From positions 1-11,738 of the forward strand of contig JADHTP010000075.1 of the NCBI GenBank assembly GCA_016784945.1: a stretch of DNA of 11,738 bases, in the 5' to 3' direction. This DNA comes from Deltaproteobacteria bacterium (lineage in GTDB: Bacteria > Myxococcota_A > UBA9042 > DTJE01). The notes below the pieces were generated by a model, which saw only the letters and a list, made by a program, of their open reading frames with translations, was not told the origin of the DNA and ran no database searches. Shown here piece by piece: positions 7,026 to 11,738 of this stretch (within the stretch, counting starts at the first letter, position 1; each line of letters starts with the position of its first letter). Position numbers and translations under genes: made by a program.

Positions 7026-8404
7026 GACCGCCGGACCTCTTCCATTTTCCGCCCGAGCCCGGGTTCCGTCCGGCAGTTTCTGTTGATCAGATCCAAGGAG
7101 TCACCTGCCGCCGGGCCCGCCTGAAGCCCCATGACCTGACCAGGCTTGCGCTTGAGATGAAGGCCCGGAGAGAGGCCCTGACGAGCCTGAAACTGGCGCG
7201 TATCATCGAGGCCCTGGACAAGGCCTCCCGCTTCTGGATGGACACGGATCATCCCCGGGTAGCAGCGACAATAGATCGGGTGGCAACGGTAACAGGCATG
7301 TCCCGGGAAATGGTCAGGCGGGCTGTCCGCCACGAGATGGAGAGCAGCCTGGCGCCGGACCTCGAAGCGGCCCTGAGAAACGAGGTGGGCGACCCGTCAA
7401 TTCTGGATGATTTCACCTACAACCCCCTCCTGGGAGGCGAGACCTTCGCCACAGGCCCGGACCTCGTGGGGGGCGTGGTCTCTGCCAACATCCCGGCCCT
7501 CCCTCACCTCACTGTCATGCGCAGCCTCCTGGTGAAGTCCCCCTGCCTGATCAAGTCATCCACCTCGGAGCCCTTCTTCCTGCCCGAATACGCCCGAACT
7601 CTCTGGGAGATAGATCCGACCGTGGGTGGGGCGGTAGCGGTGGTGGAGTTCGGTCGTGAAGACGAGGACCTGCTGCATGTCTTCCTTGAGCAGGTCAGCT
7701 TCCTGATCGCTTATGGAGGGCTCCAGGCAGTTGCTGAGTTGCGGGCTCGGGCGCCGGGTGATCTGCCGTCGTTGTATCATGGCCACAAGTTGGGCTTCGG
7801 CATGGTCTCCGCTGACGGGCTGACGGCCCCAGCCCTGGCGAAGCGCATGGCCTATGACGCAATCCTCTTCGACCAGGAGGCATGCCTGGCGCCTCACGTC
7901 TACTTCATAGAATCCGCTCCCTCCCGGGTCGTAGAACTGGCACATGAGGTTGTCAGCCAGATGGAACAGATCGGGTTGGAGCTTCCCCCCGGTCGGCGCC
8001 CGATAGCGTGGAAACTGGCCGTCCGACAGGAGCTGGATCGTCTGGCCATGACCGGCGCTGAGGTGGTCACGACGCGGGATCCGCGCTTGGGCGTGGTCAC
8101 GGTCGAAGAGGGCGGGGACTTCAATCCATCGCCCCTCGGCCGGTTCCTTCGTTTATGCCCAGTAGACAGCCTGGACGACGTCGTCAATAGACTCGAGCCT
8201 CTGCGGGGTCTGCTGCAGAACGCAGCCATCGAGGCCAGTGCGGATCGACGCAGACGCCTGGGGCGACGCCTGGCACAGTTGGGCCTGAACCGCTTGTGTC
8301 CTCCCGGCAACATGGGCACTCCCACCATGATGTGGCACCACGACGGCCGTCCCTGCCTGGCTGAGATGTTGACCTTCACCGACTACGAGGTCCACGGAAC
8401 GTGA
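7022..8404 (+). CDS. LuxC-family acyl-CoA/acyl-protein reductase
   Basis: An NAD(P)H-dependent reductase that takes the acyl group from the LuxE-type partner as a Cys thioester and releases an aldehyde. The 460-residue protein belongs to the aldehyde-dehydrogenase-like LuxC family (usually about 475). It shows GGVVSANIPALPH near 149-161, a LIKSS block shortly after, LIAYGG near 236, and the active-site segment DQEACLAPH with Cys288, matching the known acylated cysteine of Vibrio LuxC (around 286). It starts at GTG 7022 with GGAGGG 5 nt upstream and overlaps the LuxE stop by 4 nt. Its stop is directly followed by an IS21 remnant, so any further genes of the operon may have been lost there. The C-terminus ending FTDYEVHGT looks normal in length. 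With no luxD, the acid must come from the pathway or the free pool. Confidence 0.9.
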   Translation: MRPPDLFHFPPEPGFRPAVSVDQIQGVTCRRARLKPHDLTRLALEMKARREALTSLKLARIIEALDKASRFWMDTDHPRVAATIDRVATVTGMSREMVRRAVRHEMESSLAPDLEAALRNEVGDPSILDDFTYNPLLGGETFATGPDLVGGVVSANIPALPHLTVMRSLLVKSPCLIKSSTSEPFFLPEYARTLWEIDPTVGGAVAVVEFGREDEDLLHVFLEQVSFLIAYGGLQAVAELRARAPGDLPSLYHGHKLGFGMVSADGLTAPALAKRMAYDAILFDQEACLAPHVYFIESAPSRVVELAHEVVSQMEQIGLELPPGRRPIAWKLAVRQELDRLAMTGAEVVTTRDPRLGVVTVEEGGDFNPSPLGRFLRLCPVDSLDDVVNRLEPLRGLLQNAAIEASADRRRRLGRRLAQLGLNRLCPPGNMGTPTMMWHHDGRPCLAEMLTFTDYEVHGT

Positions 8405-8407
8405 CAT

Positions 8408-8740
8408 CTACCCCCGCCCTGGCTGCAACGGCTGAAGGCCGGCCTGGCCAGGGGACTGTTGCCCCGGCTTGCACCCCATCAGGTGCTCGAACAGCGACTT
8501 CGCCTCCAACTCCGGGGCGTCCCGCAATCGTTTCACCATCTGTGGCCAGTCCTGCTCGAACGGGTCGACTCGGGTCCGCCATGTGTGGGATTTCTGCATC
8601 TCCGACGGGAGCTTGCCGCTCTTCAGGTACTTGCGTCCCGTCTTGCGGTCCATGCCGGCCTTCATCGACGCCATGCCCACTCGCCCGTGTCTACTCATCT
8701 CCTCCATCAGCTTCCTCACCTGGGCGTCCGTCGTGTACAC
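8408..8740 (-). pseudogene. IS21-family transposase IstA, N-terminal fragment
   Basis: The minus-strand frame starts at GTG 8740 (GGAGG 7 nt upstream) and gives 110 residues beginning MYTTDAQVRKLMEEMSRHG. It continues through a TGRKYLKSGKLPSE segment and RLRDAPELEAKSLFEHLMG, the HTH-bearing N-terminus typical of IstA. Full IstA proteins have about 400-500 residues including a DDE catalytic core. Here the similarity fades after the PGQ near residue 97, where a QLRTLQRR-type block is expected, and a stop follows at once. Neither the catalytic domain nor istB is present. The broken end sits within a few bases of the LuxC stop codon, so a deletion joined the IS interior to the operon end. Transposition from this copy is impossible. 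Confidence 0.8.
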
Positions 8741-8833
8741 CCGTCCACCTCCTCGCTCGTTTCGAGACGGACTTTCGTACCACTACAGACCTCCCAAAAA
8801 AATGGGGAAGTGCAATTGTCGTCAGTGGCCATG
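8741..8833 (-). mobile_element. Probable outer (istA-side) end of the IS21-like element
   Basis: Noncoding DNA upstream of the istA fragment. On the minus strand it runs from about TGGCCACTGACGACAATTGC inward to the istA Shine-Dalgarno, including a TTCCCC-T7-GGGAGG segment. IS21 elements carry about 80-100 nt with terminal repeats before istA, which fits the distance. The exact tip and target duplication cannot be fixed because the other end is missing. Confidence 0.4.
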
Positions 8834-8858
8834 AACTATTGTCGCTGGGGGCATTCTC

Positions 8859-8886
8859 TTGACAATGCGGAACTTCCACCTATAAT
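8859..8886 (+). promoter_or_regulatory. Sigma70-type promoter of rplU-rpmA-obgE
   Basis: The -35 TTGACA (8859-8864) and -10 TATAAT (8881-8886) are both perfect matches to consensus with a 16-nt spacer. Transcription should start near 8893, leaving a leader of about 30 nt before rplU with no room for a structured attenuator. It lies some 25 nt outside the presumed IS21 end, so it is probably native. Confidence 0.85.
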
Positions 8887-8923
8887 TCCGCTTCCTGTTC
8901 CTTGGGACGGCGGAGGTTCCGAG

Positions 8924-9238
8924 ATGTACGCAGTCATCAAAACCGGCGGAAAACAGTACCGCGTAGCCGAAGGCGATTCCATCGACGTGGAGAAGCTCGG
9001 CATCGACGTGGGCTCCGAGATCCGGTTCGAAGACGTCTTGTTGATTGGCACCGAGGACGAGACCCGCCTCGGGACACCCACGGTGCCCGGTGCGCTGGTG
9101 ACCGGCACGGTGACCCACGCCGGGCGCGCCCCCAAGGTGATCGTCTACAAGTTCAAGAAACGGAAAAAGTACCGGCGCAAGAACGGGCACCGTCAGCCTT
9201 TCTCCCGTGTGCTGATCCAGGGGATCTCGGTGGAGTGA
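8924..9238 (+). CDS. rplU: Large ribosomal subunit protein bL21
   Basis: bL21 binds 23S rRNA in the 50S subunit. The 104-residue protein starts MYAVIKTGGKQYRV and carries the C-terminal KVIVYKFKKRKKYRRKNGHR block followed by the IQGISVE end; both are diagnostic, and length is standard (about 103). The ATG at 8924 has GGAGG 7 nt upstream, just after the strong promoter. A longer in-frame extension exists upstream, but it runs through the promoter and IS remnant and is not coding. It is followed after 3 nt by rpmA, the usual bacterial rplU-rpmA-obg order. Confidence 0.98.
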   Translation: MYAVIKTGGKQYRVAEGDSIDVEKLGIDVGSEIRFEDVLLIGTEDETRLGTPTVPGALVTGTVTHAGRAPKVIVYKFKKRKKYRRKNGHRQPFSRVLIQGISVE

Positions 9239-9241
9239 ATC

Positions 9242-9517
9242 ATGGGACGTAAAAAGGGACAGAGCGGCAGAAACGGCCGCGACAGCCAGGGACAGAGGCG
9301 CGGCGTCAAGGTGTTCGGGGGACAGCAGGTCATTCCGGGCAACATCATCGTCCGCCAGTTGGGCACCCATTTTCATCCCGGTGAGAACGTGGGGATGGGA
9401 CGCGACTACACGATCTTCGCCACCGTGGAAGGCACCGTGGCCTTCAACCAGCGCCGTGGACGCAAATACGTGGAAGTCCTGCCCGCCGCCGACGAGTCCG
9501 CCTCCACTGCCAACTGA
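9242..9517 (+). CDS. rpmA: Large ribosomal subunit protein bL27
   Basis: bL27 has an N-terminal arm that reaches the peptidyl-transferase centre of the 50S subunit. The 91-residue protein has GRNGRDSQGQRRGVKVFGG, then NIIVRQLGTHFHPGENVG and FATVEGTVAF, the standard bL27 blocks. The N-terminus reads MGRKKGQSGRNGRDS, whereas most bL27 proteins have MAHKKG-x-G-S-(S/T)-x-NGRDS. The second and third residues differ and the arm appears one or two residues shorter. No cleavable bL27 leader of the Firmicutes type is present. The ATG at 9242 follows the rplU stop by 3 nt; a GGTGGAG at the end of rplU can serve as Shine-Dalgarno, suggesting coupled translation. Confidence 0.97.
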   Translation: MGRKKGQSGRNGRDSQGQRRGVKVFGGQQVIPGNIIVRQLGTHFHPGENVGMGRDYTIFATVEGTVAFNQRRGRKYVEVLPAADESASTAN

Positions 9518-9562
9518 TCCTGACCCCTTCCGGCTCATTCCCGCGCCTCAGGGATAACCGAT

Positions 9563-10573
9563 ATGAAGTTCGTGGACGAGGCCGATATCACCGTGCGCTC
9601 CGGCAAGGGCGGGAACGGACTGGTTTCGTTCAGACGGGAAAAGTACGTCCCCCGTGGCGGGCCTGACGGCGGGGACGGCGGCCACGGCGGAAACGTGGTC
9701 TTCCTGGCCGAATCCAACCTGAAGACGCTCCTGGATTTCAAGTACCGACGTCTCTACAAGGCAGCCAACGGTGCGCCCGGTGGCAGCAACCGCAAGACCG
9801 GCAAGAGCGGCAAGGACCTGGTCCTGCGGGTCCCCGTGGGCACCGTGATCCATGACAGGAACGGGGAAATCCTGGCGGATCTCGACCAGCCGGGACAGTC
9901 GGCCATCGTGGCACGTGGCGGCAAGCGAGGCGCCGGAAACCACCGATTCGCCCTGCCCTGGAGACAGGCCCCGGACTTCGCGACCCAGGGGAAACCGGGC
10001 GAGGAACTGGAAGTCAGGCTCGAACTGAAACTCATCGCCGACATCGGAATCGTGGGACTGCCCAACGCGGGCAAGTCCACTCTCATCAACCGCATCAGTC
10101 GCGCCAAGGCCAAGGTCGCCGACTATCCGTTCACCACCCTCGTCCCCAACCTGGGCGTTGTGGAGGTGGATCACGGACGGTCCTTCGTGGTGGCGGACAT
10201 GCCCGGGCTCATCCAGGGCGCCGCGGATGGAACCGGCCTTGGGCTGCAGTTCCTGAGGCACTGCGAACGGGCGCGGGCCCTGGTCCACCTCGTGGACGTC
10301 TCCACGGAGCTGTCGCCGGTGGAGGCCCTGGACACCATTGCCGGGGAACTGGCCGCCCACGGCGACCAACTGCAGGGTAAGCCCAGGGTCATCGTGGCCA
10401 GCAAGATCGACGTCCCCGGATTCGAAGACGGGCGAAACGCTCTTGAAAAGCACGCCGCCTCGCTGGGTGTCCCTTTCATGGCCGTTTCGGCCCTGACGGG
10501 CGAAGGCATTCCGGACCTCGTATGGCGACTGGCCGACCTGGCGCTGACTGACAATTCGCACCCGATCACTTAG
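9563..10573 (+). CDS. obgE: Obg GTPase (ObgE/CgtA), ribosome assembly
   Basis: This essential 50S-associated GTPase acts in ribosome maturation and stress response. The 336-residue protein has the glycine-rich Obg domain (residues 1 to about 158, with GKGGNG, FRREKYVPRGGPDGGDGG and RGGKRGAGN) followed by the G domain. There, G1 is GLPNAGKS (165-172), G2 PFTTLVP, G3 DMPG (212-215) and G5 SALTGEG (from 309). The G4 motif reads SKID (280-283) in place of the canonical NKxD, an Asn-to-Ser change at a guanine-recognition position. There is no C-terminal OCT extension, which is common outside Firmicutes. The ATG at 9563 has only a weak AGGGAT Shine-Dalgarno. The 45 nt after rpmA hold no visible terminator, so it is likely co-transcribed with rplU and rpmA. 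Confidence 0.97.
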   Translation: MKFVDEADITVRSGKGGNGLVSFRREKYVPRGGPDGGDGGHGGNVVFLAESNLKTLLDFKYRRLYKAANGAPGGSNRKTGKSGKDLVLRVPVGTVIHDRNGEILADLDQPGQSAIVARGGKRGAGNHRFALPWRQAPDFATQGKPGEELEVRLELKLIADIGIVGLPNAGKSTLINRISRAKAKVADYPFTTLVPNLGVVEVDHGRSFVVADMPGLIQGAADGTGLGLQFLRHCERARALVHLVDVSTELSPVEALDTIAGELAAHGDQLQGKPRVIVASKIDVPGFEDGRNALEKHAASLGVPFMAVSALTGEGIPDLVWRLADLALTDNSHPIT

Positions 10574-10576
10574 AAT
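10548..10576 (+). promoter_or_regulatory. Predicted promoter of the Cys-rich secreted protein
   Basis: CTGACA (10548-10553), 17 nt, then TAGAAT (10571-10576): each box has one mismatch to the sigma70 consensus and the spacing is ideal. It overlaps the end of obgE, with the -10 starting on its TAG stop. Predicted start near 10583 gives a leader of about 22 nt. This would let the secreted protein be expressed apart from the ribosomal operon. Confidence 0.5.
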
Positions 10577-10604
10577 ACGTCGTTCCGTCGCTCGGGAGTA
10601 CGTC

Positions 10605-11738
10605 ATGTGTCGAATCACGTCCACCGTTGTCTGCACGTTCGCCCTGGTGACCGTCCTCTGGTCGGATTCGGCTTTCGCGCAATGCTCTGGAAACAATTCC
10701 GAGCAGATCAGTGATGACTGCGGTGACACCGGATTTGAAGGTTGCTGCACCATCGAGGGCACGTCCCAGTGGTGTGAGAACGATGTCCTGTGCGAAGTCC
10801 GATGCATGGAAAACGCCGATCCGGCCCTGGTGAAATGCGGTTGGGACGACGCGAGCGGTTTCTATGACTGCGGGGGACACACCCAGCCCGATCCCTCGTG
10901 CGTCAATCCCTGGAATTGCCCAGGGGAATGCGTACCCTGCGGGAACATTGTCTATGAGGGCTGCTGCGACGGACAGACCCTCACCTGGTGCGAGTGCGGT
11001 TGCATCCGGACCATCGACTGTTCCCAGAACACGCCGCCGGGCGACACCTGCGGCTGGCTGACGGACCCGGGCTTCTACGACTGCGGGCAGTTGGACGGGG
11101 ATCCCTCCGGGGCCTTTCCCATCGACTGCGACAAGGACGTGCCCTGCGTACCCGATTGCACCGGCAAGGATTGCGGTGACGACGGGTGCGGTCTGTCCTG
11201 CGGGACCTGCGACGCCAACTATTTCTGCGACGGGAACGACCAGTGCGCCATCTGTACCTGCATGGGCAAGGAATGCGGCGACGACGGGTGCGGCGGGTCC
11301 TGCGGCACCTGCACCGAGGGGTACTCTTGTCAGGGCGGGACCTGCGTCGGCGGGGGAACGGGCGCCTGCGGGGCGGACCCGACCGAGACCTGCCAGGACT
11401 ACTGCGGAGAACAGGGCGCCGGGGGTTGCTATTGCGACGAAGCGTGCGTCGACTACGGCGACTGCTGCCCGGACTACGAGTCGTGCTGCAGCGGTACCTG
11501 CACCCCGGACTGCGTGAGCAAGGATTGCGGCGACGACGGGTGCGGCGGGTCCTGCGGCACCTGCACCGAGGGGTACTCGTGTCAGGGCGGAACCTGCGTG
11601 GAAAACCAGGTCTGCGTACCCGACTGCGCCGGCAAGGATTGCGGCGACGACGGGTGCGGCGGGTCCTGCGGCACCTGCACCGAGGGGTACTCGTGTCAGG
11701 GCGGGACCTGCGTAAAGAACCAGGTCTGCGTACCCGAC
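10605..11738 (+). CDS. Secreted Cys-rich repeat protein with somatomedin-B-like domain (3' end outside window)
   Basis: The frame is open for 378 codons from ATG 10605 (GGGAG 6 nt upstream) to the window edge. Residues 1-25 form a Sec signal peptide: a hydrophobic core (VVCTFALVTVLW) and a probable AFA-Q cleavage. No lipobox is present. The mature part is extremely Cys-rich. Two related modules (39-99 and 112-175) share GCC, WC, then CGW and GFYDCG. Residues 181-246 hold two C-x4-KxCGDDGCG-xSCGTC modules. A somatomedin-B-like domain at 263-294 has the exact eight-Cys pattern C-x3-C-x7-C-x-C-x3-C-x5-CC-x5-C. Two more CGDDGCG modules (from 299 and 337) and the start of a third (375) follow. Even Cys spacing implies disulfides formed outside the cytoplasm. 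Its function is unknown; surface adhesion or matrix binding is a guess. Codon use resembles that of obgE. Confidence 0.9.
   Translation, partial: MCRITSTVVCTFALVTVLWSDSAFAQCSGNNSEQISDDCGDTGFEGCCTIEGTSQWCENDVLCEVRCMENADPALVKCGWDDASGFYDCGGHTQPDPSCVNPWNCPGECVPCGNIVYEGCCDGQTLTWCECGCIRTIDCSQNTPPGDTCGWLTDPGFYDCGQLDGDPSGAFPIDCDKDVPCVPDCTGKDCGDDGCGLSCGTCDANYFCDGNDQCAICTCMGKECGDDGCGGSCGTCTEGYSCQGGTCVGGGTGACGADPTETCQDYCGEQGAGGCYCDEACVDYGDCCPDYESCCSGTCTPDCVSKDCGDDGCGGSCGTCTEGYSCQGGTCVENQVCVPDCAGKDCGDDGCGGSCGTCTEGYSCQGGTCVKNQVCVPD
11499..11738 (+). repeat. 114-nt tandem coding repeat (two full copies plus start of a third)
   Basis: Copies begin at 11499, 11613 and 11727, each starting with the TGC of CxPDC, and encode 38 residues. 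Copies one and two differ at about 11 of 114 positions, all near the ends, and are identical over about 70 nt in the middle (from 11520 and 11634). A dispersed copy at 11253-11345 differs from this core at only two codons, although a somatomedin-B-like domain lies between them. A more diverged copy starts at 11145. The array continues beyond the window. Confidence 0.9.

Noticed and set aside
8778..8802. CCTCCC-A7-TGGGGA as a transcription terminator
   Set aside because: The stem would be only 3-5 imperfect pairs around an A-run loop with no following U tract on either strand; it is better read as part of the IS21 end.
8401..8862. Plus-strand open frames between luxC and rplU
   Set aside because: They are antisense to the istA fragment and cross the IS end; the translations are Ser/Thr/Pro/Arg-rich with no motifs.
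9548..10807. 419-codon minus-strand frame covering obgE and the start of the Cys-rich gene
   Set aside because: It mirrors obgE codon by codon, has no Shine-Dalgarno or domain, and spans two well-supported + strand genes.
1..11738. CRISPR arrays, tRNA or rRNA genes, toxin-antitoxin pairs
   Set aside because: No direct-repeat/spacer pattern other than the coding repeats at the right end, no tRNA-like cloverleaf and no small paired antitoxin-like genes were seen.

Overview
The window comes from a high-GC bacterial chromosome. No RNA genes or marker genes allow a firm taxonomic call. The secreted Cys-rich repeat protein at the right end, with its CGDDGCGGSCGTC cores, is of a style I associate with Myxococcota/Bradymonadota-like or other deep-branching high-GC lineages; this is an impression, not a proof.

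Layout. Positions 1-240 hold remnants of two unrelated transposases on opposite strands: an IS1380-like fragment on + and an IS91-like fragment on -. From 312 to 8404 runs a tight seven-gene + strand operon in which every gene overlaps the next by 1 to 11 nt. The genes are a B12-binding-domain radical SAM protein, a LeuA/NifV-type acyltransferase (alkylmalate/homocitrate synthase family), LeuC-type and LeuD-type hydro-lyase subunits, a thioredoxin-reductase-like flavoprotein without the redox CxxC, a LuxE-type acyl-protein synthetase and a LuxC-type acyl reductase. A truncated IS21-family istA and its outer end (8408 to about 8833, - strand) follow directly. The housekeeping group rplU-rpmA-obgE (8924-10573) comes next, behind a near-consensus sigma70 promoter. 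A secreted Cys-rich gene with tandem repeats and a somatomedin-B-like domain begins at 10605 and runs off the window.

How the genes may work together. Family knowledge says that LeuA-, LeuC- and LeuD-type enzymes condense a 2-oxo acid with acetyl-CoA and isomerise the product, as in leucine, coenzyme B, glucosinolate, homophenylalanine and FR-900098 pathways. LuxE and LuxC turn a free carboxylic acid into an aldehyde through acyl-AMP and enzyme-thioester steps. Finding both modules in one translationally coupled operon with a radical SAM enzyme and a flavoprotein, and with neither LeuB nor luciferase, suggests an uncharacterised small-molecule pathway that makes or elongates an acid and then reduces it. 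The substrate and product cannot be read from the sequence. A striking detail is that the LeuD-type gene has no ATG, GTG or TTG start; the best start is an AUA that overlaps the upstream stop as ATAA, behind a strong Shine-Dalgarno sequence.

The operon is flanked by degenerate insertion sequences and sits against a core ribosomal locus, which fits a horizontally acquired accessory island.
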